Both the position numbers and the translations under genes were made by a program. From positions 372,001 to 436,000 of the forward strand of contig NZ_CP016782.1 of assembly GCF_002288365.1 (NCBI RefSeq): 64,000 bases of DNA, written 5' to 3'. The notes under the pieces were generated by a model. The model made no database searches. It saw only the letters and a program-made list of their open reading frames with translations, and was not told where the DNA came from. Within the stretch, counting starts at the first letter, position 1. Every line of letters begins with the position of its first letter. The DNA comes from Candidatus Planktophila limnetica. Lineage in GTDB: Bacteria > Actinomycetota > Actinomycetes > Nanopelagicales > Nanopelagicaceae. Positions 1 to 8,012 of the stretch are shown in pieces.

Positions 1-340
1 GACCCCAATCCAACGCATCCACATCTTCCCAAGGCAAGAACTTTTTATCTGCTACTTGGATAGGTGCAGTCCGCAATCCTTCAGCAGGATTGGCAGAGGA
101 AACTTTATAAATCCGTGCTTCTCGGTACAGGGTTTTAACCAACATTAAACAGTGACGAGCAGTTTGTGGCGGAAGTGAAATCAACTTTTGTTGAAGCACA
201 ACAGAGTCCACATCATCGAGGCTCATAAGCCCGATGACGGGCGCTAAATGGCGCTTATAGAGTCGCTTGTAATCGTGCAGAGTCTTTGGTCGAACATTCA
301 AAACGTTCCAGGCAGTCTCTGCCCATTCATTTACTAACAT
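1..340 (-). CDS. Tyrosine-type site-specific integrase, N-terminal part (runs off the left edge)
   Basis: Open frame on the minus strand from an ATG at 340 to the window edge, 113 codons with no stop. A ribosome site (GGGAAGG) lies about 8 nt before the ATG. The translation starts MLVNEWAETAWNVL and carries the helical SAM-like core-binding region of phage and element integrases (pattern RPKTLHDYKRLY..HLAP.IG, then a helix rich in Leu/Gln). The catalytic domain is outside the window. The gene lies next to the 3' end of tRNA-Lys, the usual setting for an integrase of an integrated element. An inverted repeat (349-365) overlaps its ribosome site. The family call is fairly sure; whether the gene is intact cannot be seen. 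Confidence 0.75.
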   Translation of the reverse strand, partial: MLVNEWAETAWNVLNVRPKTLHDYKRLYKRHLAPVIGLMSLDDVDSVVLQQKLISLPPQTARHCLMLVKTLYREARIYKVSSANPAEGLRTAPIQVADKKFLPWEDVDALDWG

Positions 341-348
341 TGAAATTA

Positions 349-365
349 CCTTCCCTAAAGGAAGG
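349..365. repeat. Inverted repeat over the integrase ribosome site
   Basis: CCTTCC and GGAAGG (349-354 and 360-365) flank a 5-nt loop. On the integrase mRNA this hairpin would include the Shine-Dalgarno sequence, so it could limit translation or be an operator. The role is inference. Confidence 0.4.
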
Positions 366-420
366 ACCTACTGATTCATACTCACCAAGTCATTGACTAA
401 AAGTAAGTATTTCTTCAGAG

Positions 421-440
421 CCACTTACGCTCCTAAGTGG
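421..440. repeat. Inverted repeat at the 3' end of tRNA-Lys, candidate attachment region
   Basis: CCACTTA (421-427) and TAAGTGG (434-440) form a 7-bp stem with a 6-nt loop. The right arm overlaps the last bases of the tRNA acceptor stem, and a further GTAAGT/ACTTAC pair lies just to the left. Integrases commonly recombine in the 3' part of tRNA genes, so this is the likely element/chromosome junction. The same structure could instead help end tRNA transcription. No second copy of the att core is visible in the window. Confidence 0.4.
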
Positions 441-510
441 GTTGTGAGGGACTCGAACCCCCGACCCGGTGATTAAGAGTCACCTGCTCTACCAACTGAG
501 CTAACAACCC
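438..510 (-). tRNA. tRNA-Lys (anticodon CTT)
   Basis: Full cloverleaf on the minus strand: acceptor GGGTTGT/ACAACCC, D-arm AGCTCAGTTGGTAGAGC, anticodon stem GGTGA/TCACC with loop CTCTTAA (anticodon CTT), and T-arm with GGTTCGAGTCC. The discriminator is A and CCA is not encoded. An integrase gene starts about 100 bp beyond its 3' end, which makes this the probable integration target. Confidence 0.95.
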
Positions 511-534
511 ATTTGAAGTGGGTGACTTCAAATG
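510..534. repeat. 10-bp hairpin between ppa and tRNA-Lys
   Basis: CATTTGAAGT (510-519) and ACTTCAAATG (525-534) form a perfect 10-bp stem with a 5-nt loop directly at the 5' end of the tRNA. There is no T-run, so it is not a classical terminator. It may be a processing signal or an end point for the ppa transcript. Confidence 0.4.
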
Positions 535-592
535 CTTGGCAGACCCTATCAGCGCGTGGACTGTAATTACCACTTGCTGATAAGCGCCTTAT

Positions 593-1078
593 TTAATGTG
601 AATCCTGATATCTCTTATATGACGCGTTGATTTCAAGCTCTGCGGCGTCGTGGCCAACCCATTCTCCGCCGTGGACTTCTTTGCCTGGTTCTAGGGTTTT
701 ATAGACTTCAAAGAAGTGCTTAATTTCTTCTAATTCATACATCGGAACATCTTTAAGATCAGTCAAACTTGATTTGCGGATATCACCGGCTGCAACACAG
801 AGAAGTTTGTCATCGCCACCTTTTTCATCAGTCATACGAAACATTCCGATGACTCGACATGAAACAACACAGCCAGGAAATGTTGGTTCATCGAGCATGA
901 CTAGCGCATCGAGTGGATCGCCATCATTTGAGAGTGTGTTTTTCACGAAACCATAATCATGTGGAAAGCGAGTTGCTGTGAAGAGCATTCGATCGAGTCG
1001 AACTTCTCCTGTGCGATGATCGATTTCATATTTGTTGCGACTACCTGCAGGAATTTCTACAACGACATCGAATATCAC
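593..1078 (-). CDS. ppa: Inorganic pyrophosphatase (family I, soluble)
   Basis: Hydrolyses pyrophosphate to phosphate in the cytoplasm, pulling biosynthetic reactions forward. The 161-residue length fits bacterial family I enzymes. The start chosen is GTG at 1078, giving MIFDVVVEIPAGSRNKYEID, because AAGGAG stands 8 nt upstream and the alignment with actinobacterial Ppa begins there; a longer reading frame upstream has no family similarity. Visible family motifs are NKYEID (residues 15-20), the metal-binding DGDPLDALV (52-60) and the late KHFFEVYK. It lies between tRNA-His and tRNA-Lys on the same strand. Confidence 0.95.
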   Translation of the reverse strand: MIFDVVVEIPAGSRNKYEIDHRTGEVRLDRMLFTATRFPHDYGFVKNTLSNDGDPLDALVMLDEPTFPGCVVSCRVIGMFRMTDEKGGDDKLLCVAAGDIRKSSLTDLKDVPMYELEEIKHFFEVYKTLEPGKEVHGGEWVGHDAAELEINASYKRYQDSH

Positions 1079-1121
1079 GGTGGCGCTCCTTAAAGTGTAA
1101 TTAATGCAGGACAAGAAATAG

Positions 1122-1198
1122 TGGGGTGAGCGACGGGGCTCGAACCCGCGACATCCCGGACCACAACCGGGTGCTCTACCAGCTGAGCTACGCCCACC
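1122..1198 (-). tRNA. tRNA-His (anticodon GTG)
   Basis: Minus-strand cloverleaf with acceptor GTGGGCG/CGCTCAC (one G:U pair), anticodon loop TTGTGGT (anticodon GTG) and T-arm GGTTCGAGCCC. An encoded extra 5' G (1198) faces C73, the identity mark of tRNA-His. CCA is encoded at 1124-1122. Confidence 0.95.
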
Positions 1199-1212
1199 AT
1201 GAGGTGCTAATA

Positions 1213-1815
1213 CTACCCGCCAATGCGATCGGCTATCTCCTTTAATTGTGCGGACTCTGGGCCAGGGGCTGCAACAAATACTGCTTCTCGGTAGTACTTC
1301 AACTCAGCAATCGAATCTTTAATGTCGCCAAGGGCGCGATGATTGCCTGTCTTTGCAGGGGCTGCGAAATAAACTCGCGGAAACCAACGGCGTGATAACT
1401 CTTTAACCGAAGACACATCGATGGTGCGATAGTGCAAGAAGTTATTTAACGCGGGCATATCGCGGGTGATAAATGAGCGATCAACGCTTACAGAGTTTCC
1501 AGCCAGTGGCGACTTACCTTCGGCAGCTCCTGATGCAATCAGGTATGCAAGCACTTGTGCTTGCGCATCGGCCACAGAAATTCCTTGAGGGATCTCGGTG
1601 ATTAATCCGGAAGCAGTGTGCATATCTGTTACGTATTCATTCATCGCAGCCAACTGCGCATCAGTTGCTTTGATGACAACGTCTACTCCATCGCCGATAA
1701 CGTTGAGTTCGCTATCGGTGACAAGGACGGCAATTTCGACCAAAACGTCTTTTTCGAGGTCTAGGCCCGTCATCTCACAATCAATCCAGATCAGATGCGG
1801 GTGCTCAAGTGCCAT
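1213..1815 (-). CDS. orn: Oligoribonuclease (DEDDh 3'-5' exonuclease)
   Basis: Degrades 2-5 nt RNA fragments and pGpG to mononucleotides at the end of mRNA decay. It has 200 residues, the normal size. The DEDDh catalytic set is visible: D12 and E14 in WIDCEMTGLDL, D112 in VDRSFI, H159 in GNHRAL and D164 in GDIKDS. The ATG at 1815 has no clear ribosome site; instead TACATT (1827-1822) stands 6 nt before it, so the mRNA may be leaderless. Divergent from pstC. Confidence 0.95.
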   Translation of the reverse strand: MALEHPHLIWIDCEMTGLDLEKDVLVEIAVLVTDSELNVIGDGVDVVIKATDAQLAAMNEYVTDMHTASGLITEIPQGISVADAQAQVLAYLIASGAAEGKSPLAGNSVSVDRSFITRDMPALNNFLHYRTIDVSSVKELSRRWFPRVYFAAPAKTGNHRALGDIKDSIAELKYYREAVFVAAPGPESAQLKEIADRIGG

Positions 1816-1821
1816 TGGGCA

Positions 1822-1827
1822 AATGTA
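1822..1827 (-). promoter_or_regulatory. Leaderless -10 element of orn
   Basis: TACATT, 6 nt before the ATG of orn, with no Shine-Dalgarno sequence. This spacing puts transcription start at or next to the start codon. Confidence 0.4.
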
Positions 1828-1913
1828 TCGGCCGCAGCGCTGATCGGCCTTAATTTCACCACCCGTTCACCTTCTCGTAACCATCCATCTGCCCATTTTC
1901 TCTGGAGAAATAG

Positions 1914-1919
1914 CATTAT
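1914..1919 (+). promoter_or_regulatory. Leaderless -10 element of pstC
   Basis: CATTAT, 7 nt before the GTG chosen for pstC. The only purine-rich ribosome-like sequence (GGAGAA near 1905) is too far from that GTG. Confidence 0.35.
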
Positions 1920-1926
1920 CACCCTC

Positions 1927-2901
1927 GTGAACACATCCGCACCGACCTTGCCGCCAAAGCGCGAGATCACCACGGTCCCACGATTTTCGGACAAAGTTTT
2001 TCGCGGAATTGTTACAGCTGGTGGTTTATCTTCGCTAGTTATTCTCGCACTTATTGCATTTTTCTTAGTTTATAACGGTATAGATGTTTTTAGATCTGAG
2101 GGCTTAAAATTCTTAACTGGTTTTGATTGGATAGATGCTTCAACTGAAGAAGGATTACTTGCGCAATATGGAGTTGGCGCAATGTTATATGGAACATTAG
2201 TAATTGGCTTTTTAGCTGTTTTATTCGGTGTTCCAATTGCAGTTGGAGCCGCACTATTTCTTTCTTACTATGCACCTGATTGGATTAAGAAGCCAATGGT
2301 TGTCGTAGTTGACGTAATGGCTGCGATTCCTTCAGTCGTATTTGGCTTGTGGGGATTTTTCATTTTGATGCCACACGCCGAATACTGGGCGAAACTTCTA
2401 CATAAATATTTTAGTTTTATCCCATTTTTTGACATGCCTGCACCGGCGTATTCGAGATCTCCATTTATTGCAGGACTCGTCCTTGCGATCATGATTATTC
2501 CAATTGTTACTTCAATCTCCCGTGAAATATTTGCGCAGACGCCGCTGGATCGAATTCAAGCTGCATACGCACTCGGTGCCACAAAGTGGTCAATGATAAA
2601 AGCAGTTGTATTTCCATATGGCGCTGGTGGAATCGTTGGTGGAGCAATGCTCGGCTTAGGTCGTGCACTTGGCGAAACTGTGGCTGTGTATACGGTACTC
2701 AACCTCGTTTATGACATTCGTATCGAAGTATTGCTCAGCGCAGGTGGTTCAGTTGCATCGATGATTGTGAATAAATTTGGTGAAGCAGACGCTCCTGAAT
2801 TAAGAGCTTTGATGGCGGCAGGCTTTGTTTTATTCCTGGTCACACTTCTCGTCAACTTCATTGCAAACATTATTATCAATAGAACAGCGAGAAAGGGCTG
2901 A
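1927..2901 (+). CDS. pstC: Phosphate ABC transporter permease PstC
   Basis: Membrane subunit of the high-affinity Pst phosphate importer, pairing with PstA. The frame is open from 1795, but that would overlap orn; GTG at 1927 gives 324 residues, usual for PstC, and sits 7 nt behind a CATTAT box. Several membrane helices begin with LVILALIAFFLVYNG. The permease EAA-type loop (LDRIQAAYALGATKWS) that contacts PstB is present, as is the PstC signature AIPSVVFGLWG. Its TGA shares one base with the ATG of pstA (TGATG), so the two are translationally coupled. The start is the only uncertain point. Confidence 0.93.
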   Translation: MNTSAPTLPPKREITTVPRFSDKVFRGIVTAGGLSSLVILALIAFFLVYNGIDVFRSEGLKFLTGFDWIDASTEEGLLAQYGVGAMLYGTLVIGFLAVLFGVPIAVGAALFLSYYAPDWIKKPMVVVVDVMAAIPSVVFGLWGFFILMPHAEYWAKLLHKYFSFIPFFDMPAPAYSRSPFIAGLVLAIMIIPIVTSISREIFAQTPLDRIQAAYALGATKWSMIKAVVFPYGAGGIVGGAMLGLGRALGETVAVYTVLNLVYDIRIEVLLSAGGSVASMIVNKFGEADAPELRALMAAGFVLFLVTLLVNFIANIIINRTARKG

Positions 2902-3956
2902 TGTCGATTTCACTCGCACCAGAGGTTCTTCCTAAGAAACCGTGGCAGCCAACTTTTAAGAGAGTTCTGCCTGATTTATTTGGCGCTTTACTTACTGCGC
3001 TCAGCACTGTTCTGATCGTCGCAATAACGCCACTTAAAGGAAAACTTGGTTTTTCTCTTACTTTAATTGCCATGGCACTCGTCTTCTCTGTGCTGATTAG
3101 TGGAATCAGAAAAGATAAGAAAGCAGCATTTAACTCTGTGAGTACTGTCTTTGTATATATCGCAGCAACTTTCGTTTTAATCCCGCTATTTTCAATTTTG
3201 TATGAGATTTATTCTCGCGGAGTAGGTGCCCTGACATGGGGAATTTTTACAAAAGATATGTCTCTCTCATCAGCAGATGCTCCGGTCTCCGAAGGCGGAC
3301 TCTTACACGCGATTATTGGCACCTTGTATTTAGTTGCAATTGCAACGCTTATCAGTGCACCAATTGGTTTGCTTACCGCGCTTTACATCGTTGAAGTAAA
3401 GGGCAGGGCAGCAGGATTGGTGCGATTCTTTGTTCAAGCAATGAGCGGGGTTCCTTCAATCGTTGCAGGTCTATTTATTTATGCGGTTTGGATGATTGGC
3501 TTGGGCAATAGCTATAACGCAGGTGCTGGCGCAGCTGCACTTGCAATCTTGATGATTCCAACAGTGGCGCGCACCTCTGAAGAAGTATTAAAACTTATAC
3601 CTTCGGATTTGCGCGAAGCAGGTTTGGCTCTTGGCGCAACACAATGGCGCACTGTTGCCATGATTATTCTTCCTGCAGCTCGCAGTGGATTGATCACAGC
3701 CATCATCCTTGGAATTGCACGAGTTGCTGGTGAAACAGCACCGCTATTACTCACTATTGGTGGAGCCGATGCAATTAACTTGAATCCATTTAGTGGAAAT
3801 AGTTCGGCGCTGCCTTACTACGTCTGGAAAAACCTGTCACTCGGTAACCCAGAGTCAATTGAACGCGCATGGGCGGGCGTTATGGTCTTGATGCTCCTCG
3901 TCTTCGTATTCTTCACCTTGGCGAGATACTTCAGTGGCAAGAGGGCGGGACGTTGA
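2901..3956 (+). CDS. pstA: Phosphate ABC transporter permease PstA
   Basis: Second membrane subunit of the Pst importer, 351 residues, longer than the roughly 300 of many homologues because of an N-terminal stretch with two extra predicted helices (about residues 28-68). The conserved permease block includes [17 protein letters not shown] (181-197) and the EAA loop [16 protein letters not shown] (238-253) that docks on PstB. Start codon overlaps the pstC stop; its own stop overlaps a possible pstB start in the same TGATG fashion. Confidence 0.95.
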   Translation: MSISLAPEVLPKKPWQPTFKRVLPDLFGALLTALSTVLIVAITPLKGKLGFSLTLIAMALVFSVLISGIRKDKKAAFNSVSTVFVYIAATFVLIPLFSILYEIYSRGVGALTWGIFTKDMSLSSADAPVSEGGLLHAIIGTLYLVAIATLISAPIGLLTALYIVEVKGRAAGLVRFFVQAMSGVPSIVAGLFIYAVWMIGLGNSYNAGAGAAALAILMIPTVARTSEEVLKLIPSDLREAGLALGATQWRTVAMIILPAARSGLITAIILGIARVAGETAPLLLTIGGADAINLNPFSGNSSALPYYVWKNLSLGNPESIERAWAGVMVLMLLVFVFFTLARYFSGKRAGR

Positions 3957-4012
3957 TGTCAATATCGAATGAATCTGAAAAATTTAATGAGAAGAATCAA
4001 TCGGAGGAAAAA

Positions 4013-4858
4013 ATGAATGATGTCCACGTGAGTTCATTGGCTGATGTTGCCACTAGTCATGCGAGCAAAAAACAGCCAGGCACAGCTGTTCTGGGCACTG
4101 GTTTAGAAGCTCGCGGAGTACACGCTTGGTTTGGAAAGAAGCACGTTCTTGAAGATATTTCTCTTGATTTCTTTCCTGGAACAGTAACAGCGCTCATCGG
4201 TCCATCTGGTTGTGGAAAATCTACTTTTATTCGAATCCTAAACAGAATGCATGAATTCATTCCAACAGCTGCCCTTGCCGGAGAGGTCTTGCTGGAAGGA
4301 AAAGATATTTATGAATCCGGAACAGATGTAACAAAGATTCGGTTGCGCATCGGCATGGTTTTTCAAAAGCCCAACCCTTTTCCTTCGATGACTATTAAAG
4401 AGAACGTTCTTTCTGGCCTGCGCTTAGCACAGCTAAAGGTTTCTGGTGAAGATGAGTTACTCGAAAGTTGTTTACGTCGCGCAGGATTGTGGGAGGAAGT
4501 AAAGGATCGTTTAGGCGAATACGGTGGAGCTCTCTCTGGTGGACAACAACAACGCCTCTGCATTGCACGTTCACTCGCCGTAAATCCACAGGTGTTACTC
4601 ATGGATGAGCCATGTTCGGCACTTGACCCTGGTTCAACTCTTCGCATCGAAGAGACTATTCGCGAGCTCTCATCGACCATGACAATCGTTATCGTTACTC
4701 ACAACATGCAGCAAGCAGCACGAGTCTCTGATTACACGGGCTTCTTTTTATCCGATGGTGGTCCTGGACGCTTGATTGAGAGCGCACCGACATCTCAGAT
4801 TTTCTCTAATCCAAAAGAGAAGCGAACAGAGGATTACGTAACAGGTCGATTCGGCTAA
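4013..4858 (+). CDS. pstB: Phosphate ABC transporter ATPase PstB
   Basis: ATPase that powers phosphate import. Counting from ATG 4013 (281 residues): Walker [10 protein letters not shown] (63-71), Q-loop Q118, PstB-typical FQKPNPFP, signature LSGGQQQR (174-181), Walker B VLLMDEP (194-200) and switch His230. Two starts compete. ATG 4013 follows a strong GGAGG at 5 nt. ATG 3956 overlaps the pstA stop and would add 19 polar residues. I prefer 4013 for its ribosome site. The N-terminal 30 residues are low-complexity and not conserved in the family. Confidence 0.95.
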   Translation: MNDVHVSSLADVATSHASKKQPGTAVLGTGLEARGVHAWFGKKHVLEDISLDFFPGTVTALIGPSGCGKSTFIRILNRMHEFIPTAALAGEVLLEGKDIYESGTDVTKIRLRIGMVFQKPNPFPSMTIKENVLSGLRLAQLKVSGEDELLESCLRRAGLWEEVKDRLGEYGGALSGGQQQRLCIARSLAVNPQVLLMDEPCSALDPGSTLRIEETIRELSSTMTIVIVTHNMQQAARVSDYTGFFLSDGGPGRLIESAPTSQIFSNPKEKRTEDYVTGRFG

Positions 4859-4873
4859 TTTGATTCACCAATT

Positions 4874-4906
4874 GTTTACTTAACCTACACAATTTGTTTG
4901 CCTGAA
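4874..4906 (+). promoter_or_regulatory. Possible PHO box upstream of pstS
   Basis: GTTTACTTAAC (4874), CTACACAATTT (4885) and GTTTGCCTGAA (4896) are three consecutive 11-nt units, with the first and third alike. Actinobacterial PhoP/RegX3-type regulators bind 11-nt direct repeats resembling GTTCACC. The match is weak; position and layout are the main support. Confidence 0.3.
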
Positions 4907-4924
4907 AAAGCCTCTCTGTTGGTG

Positions 4925-4951
4925 ACGTGTGAATACTTTTTACTCACACGT
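4925..4951. repeat. Inverted repeat in the pstS leader
   Basis: ACGTGTGA (4925-4932) and TCACACGT (4944-4951), a perfect 8-bp pair 11 nt apart, lie just before the pstS ribosome site. It could be a dimeric operator or an mRNA hairpin affecting pstS yield over pstCAB. Confidence 0.45.
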
Positions 4952-4974
4952 AGTTCTCACTTATGGAGGAATAG

Positions 4975-6156
4975 ATGAAATCTCGCAAGAGACTGACAGT
5001 CGTAGCAATCGCTACATCATTTTTATTCGTATCGGCTTCCCCAGCTTTTGCAGGTTCGATAAATGGCAGCGGTGCCACATTTGCGGCTCCGCTTGTAGAT
5101 GCATGTAAGGGTGACTTTACAAAAGACACTGGTCACACAGTTAACTATTCTGGTGGCGGATCCGGTAAGGGTCGCTCAGATTTCACCGGCAACCTCGTTG
5201 ATTTTGCCAACTCAGATGCACCGTATTCTTCAGGCGCACCAGCTAACTTAATCTACGCACCTGTGTACGCAGCGCCAATTGCAATTATGTATAACTTGCC
5301 AACTATCAAGGAGCCAATTTATTTGAGCCCAGCTTCAGTTGCAAAGATTTTTTCTGGCTACATCACAAACTGGGATGCACCAGAAATCGCAGCTGATAAC
5401 GAGCGTGTTGTGACGACTCCAATCTTCGAAACAAAGAAGATCACAACAACAAACAAGGGTAAAAAAGTAACTAAGACTGTTCCTGTTCTTGATTCAAAAG
5501 GAAAGCCAAAGATCAAGAGCTACAGCACAAAGACAATCAACATTGATCTTCCAAAGCAACAGATCACAGTCTGGTACCGCACAGATTCATCAGGAACATC
5601 TGAAAACTTCACACGCTTCCTCAAGGGTGCAAATGCCACAAACCCAGATACTCGTATCTGGCCTAAGGCACAGAACACAACATTTGCTAATGGAACACCA
5701 AATAACATCTCAACATTCTTTAACTTCCAAGGTGCTTCAGGTTCAGCAGCGATTTCAGCTGGTGTGGCTGGCAAAGTTGGTTCAATCACATACAGCGAAT
5801 TGAGCTATGCAACTGATAACAAGTTGCCAGTAGCTTTCATTCAAAATGCAAATGGTGAGTTTGTAGGACCTGATGCAGCTGGTACGTCAACTTTCCTTGG
5901 TGGCGGAACAATTAACGACAATGGAACAGTTTCAGTGGACTTTGTAAAGAAGATTCCTGGTGCATATCCAATCGGTACAACTTCCTATGCTTTGGCTTAT
6001 TCATCTGGCAAGAGCGCAGAGAAGCAGCAAGTTGTTGCCTCTTTCCTAACATATATGTTAGAAAAGTGTGCATCAAAGTACCCAGAAAAGGGCTTTGCAC
6101 AAATCACTGGTCCACTTGCAACTAAGGCAAAAGAGCAGATTGCAAAGATCAAGTAA
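4975..6156 (+). CDS. pstS: Phosphate-binding protein PstS (secreted, with an inserted K/T-rich segment)
   Basis: Captures phosphate outside the membrane for PstCAB. 393 residues, ATG preceded by GGAGG. The signal peptide is MKSRKRLT..ASPAFA with a probable cut after A26; there is no lipobox cysteine, although the likely monoderm cell plan would call for an anchor. Phosphate-site motifs are GSGATFAAP (31-39), SGGGSGKGRSDF (59-70), DAPYS (81-85) and the later RTDSSGTSENF (202-212). Residues about 146-190 form a Lys/Thr-rich insertion absent from ordinary PstS. It is last in the cluster with its own leader region; phoU is not present. A strong terminator follows. Confidence 0.93.
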   Translation: MKSRKRLTVVAIATSFLFVSASPAFAGSINGSGATFAAPLVDACKGDFTKDTGHTVNYSGGGSGKGRSDFTGNLVDFANSDAPYSSGAPANLIYAPVYAAPIAIMYNLPTIKEPIYLSPASVAKIFSGYITNWDAPEIAADNERVVTTPIFETKKITTTNKGKKVTKTVPVLDSKGKPKIKSYSTKTINIDLPKQQITVWYRTDSSGTSENFTRFLKGANATNPDTRIWPKAQNTTFANGTPNNISTFFNFQGASGSAAISAGVAGKVGSITYSELSYATDNKLPVAFIQNANGEFVGPDAAGTSTFLGGGTINDNGTVSVDFVKKIPGAYPIGTTSYALAYSSGKSAEKQQVVASFLTYMLEKCASKYPEKGFAQITGPLATKAKEQIAKIK

Positions 6157-6170
6157 TTAATCAGTAATAT

Positions 6171-6210
6171 AAATATCCCGGCATCTAATATCGATGCCGG
6201 GATATTTTTT
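6171..6210 (+). terminator. Intrinsic terminator after pstS
   Basis: A 15-bp stem (6171-6185 with 6193-6207, core ATCCCGGCATC/GATGCCGGGAT) and a T-run. Because the left arm begins AAATAT it may also work on the minus strand for tRNA-Arg. Confidence 0.9.
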
Positions 6211-6214
6211 ATTG

Positions 6215-6288
6215 CGTGCCTGGCAGGAATCGAACCTGCGACAACCCGCTTAGAAGGCGGGTGCTCTATCCGACTGAGCTACAGGCAC
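6215..6288 (-). tRNA. tRNA-Arg (anticodon TCT)
   Basis: Minus-strand cloverleaf: acceptor GTGCCTG/CAGGCAC, anticodon stem CCCGC/GCGGG with loop CTTCTAA (anticodon TCT), T-arm GGTTCGATTCC. Discriminator G; CCA not encoded. Confidence 0.95.
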
Positions 6289-6344
6289 CTGTGGTGCTCT
6301 AACAGGGCTAAGTCTACCGATAAGAACTAGTAAGGTTTCGTCCT

Positions 6345-8012
6345 ATGGCTGAGTTCATTTACACGATGAAGAAGGCGCGTAAAGCGCACGGCGAAAAAGT
6401 AATTCTTGATGACGTCACACTCATGTTTTTACCTGGCGCCAAGATCGGCGTTGTTGGTCCAAACGGTGCCGGTAAATCAACTGTCTTGCAGATTATGGCT
6501 GGATTGCAGCAACCATCAAATGGTGAAGCATTTTTAACTCCTGGTTACACCGTCGGAATCTTGTTACAAGAGCCAGTTCTGGATGAAACAAAAACCGTTC
6601 TTGAAAATGTTCAAGAAGGCGTTGCCGAAACAATTGCTTTGCTCAATCGATTTAACGCCGTCTCTGATGAGATGGCTAGCCCTGATGCTGATTACGACAA
6701 GTTATTAGCTGAAATGGGAACACTGCAAGAACAACTCGATCACCGCAATGCGTGGGATTTAGATTCACAGCTTGAGCAAGCGATGGATGCACTTCGCTGC
6801 CCGGCACCTGATGCTGATGTGAAGATTTTATCTGGCGGAGAAAAGCGCCGGGTTGCACTATGTAAATTACTTTTGCAAGCACCTGACTTATTACTCTTAG
6901 ATGAACCAACAAACCACTTGGACGCCGAATCTGTTTTGTGGCTCGAACAACACCTCAACAAGTATCCAGGCGCCGTTGTAGCGATTACTCACGATAGATA
7001 CTTCTTGGACAACGTTGCACAATGGATTCTCGAACTCGATCGTGGTCGTGCTTATCCTTACGAAGGCAATTACACGACCTATCTTGAAACAAAGTCGGCT
7101 CGTCTTAAAGTTGAAGGTCAAAAAGATGCAAAGCGCGCAAAGCGTCTGGCTGAAGAACTTGATTGGGTTCGACAAAATGCAAAGGGACGCCAGACAAAGT
7201 CCAAAGCACGTCTTGCTCGCTATGAAGAGATGGCGGCAGAAGCTGACAAGATGCGCAAACTAGATTTCGAAGAGATCCAGATTCCACCTGGACCACGTCT
7301 TGGAAATGTTGTCGTTGAAGTTGAGCACCTTTCTAAAGGCTTCGGTGATCGTTTACTCATCGATGATCTTTCATTTACTCTGCCACGTAACGGAATCGTT
7401 GGTGTTATTGGACCCAACGGTGCGGGTAAAACAACCCTCTTTAAAACAATTATGGGAATGGAAGCTGCAGATAGTGGCAGTGTAAAAGTTGGAGAGACTG
7501 TAAAGATTTCTTACGTCGATCAGTCACGCGGTGGAATTGATCCTAAGAAATCTCTTTGGGAAGTTGTCTCCGACGGTCTTGATTTCATCAAGGTTGGACA
7601 AGTTGAAATGCCATCTCGCGCATATGTCTCTGCATTTGGATTTAAGGGTCCGGATCAACAAAAAGCTGCAGGTGTTTTATCAGGTGGTGAACGCAACCGT
7701 TTAAATCTTGCACTGACTCTTAAGTTAGGTGGAAACCTGTTACTACTGGATGAGCCAACGAATGACTTAGATGTGGAAACACTTGGTTCATTAGAAAACG
7801 CGCTCCTTGAATTTCCAGGATGCGCAGTGGTTGTCTCTCACGATCGTTGGTTTCTTGACCGCATTACTACGCATATTTTGGCTTACGAAGGTGACTCAAA
7901 GTGGTTCTGGTTTGAAGGAAACTTTGATTCATATGAAAAGAACAAGATCGAACGACTCGGTGTCGATGCTGCTCGTCCACATCGCGTGACGTATCGAAAG
8001 CTCACACGCTAA
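6345..8012 (+). CDS. ettA: Energy-dependent translational throttle protein EttA (ABC-F)
   Basis: ABC-F ATPase that binds the ribosomal E site and gates the first elongation step according to energy charge. 555 residues, the family length. There are two ATPase cassettes: GPNGAGKST near 38-46, LSGGEKRR near 163 and LLLLDEPTNHLD near 183; then GPNGAGKTT near 357, LSGGERNR near 446 and LLLLDEPTNDLD. Between them lies the charged P-site tRNA interaction motif linker (DAKRAKRLAEELDWVRQNAKG). No membrane domain. A TAAGGT sequence 8 nt before the ATG may be a near-leaderless -10. Its stop overlaps the start of the next gene. Confidence 0.95.
   Translation: MAEFIYTMKKARKAHGEKVILDDVTLMFLPGAKIGVVGPNGAGKSTVLQIMAGLQQPSNGEAFLTPGYTVGILLQEPVLDETKTVLENVQEGVAETIALLNRFNAVSDEMASPDADYDKLLAEMGTLQEQLDHRNAWDLDSQLEQAMDALRCPAPDADVKILSGGEKRRVALCKLLLQAPDLLLLDEPTNHLDAESVLWLEQHLNKYPGAVVAITHDRYFLDNVAQWILELDRGRAYPYEGNYTTYLETKSARLKVEGQKDAKRAKRLAEELDWVRQNAKGRQTKSKARLARYEEMAAEADKMRKLDFEEIQIPPGPRLGNVVVEVEHLSKGFGDRLLIDDLSFTLPRNGIVGVIGPNGAGKTTLFKTIMGMEAADSGSVKVGETVKISYVDQSRGGIDPKKSLWEVVSDGLDFIKVGQVEMPSRAYVSAFGFKGPDQQKAAGVLSGGERNRLNLALTLKLGGNLLLLDEPTNDLDVETLGSLENALLEFPGCAVVVSHDRWFLDRITTHILAYEGDSKWFWFEGNFDSYEKNKIERLGVDAARPHRVTYRKLTR

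Noticed and set aside
1795-1926. 44-residue extension of PstC overlapping orn
   Set aside because: Overlaps the orn start on the other strand, is not hydrophobic like PstC and has no ribosome site.
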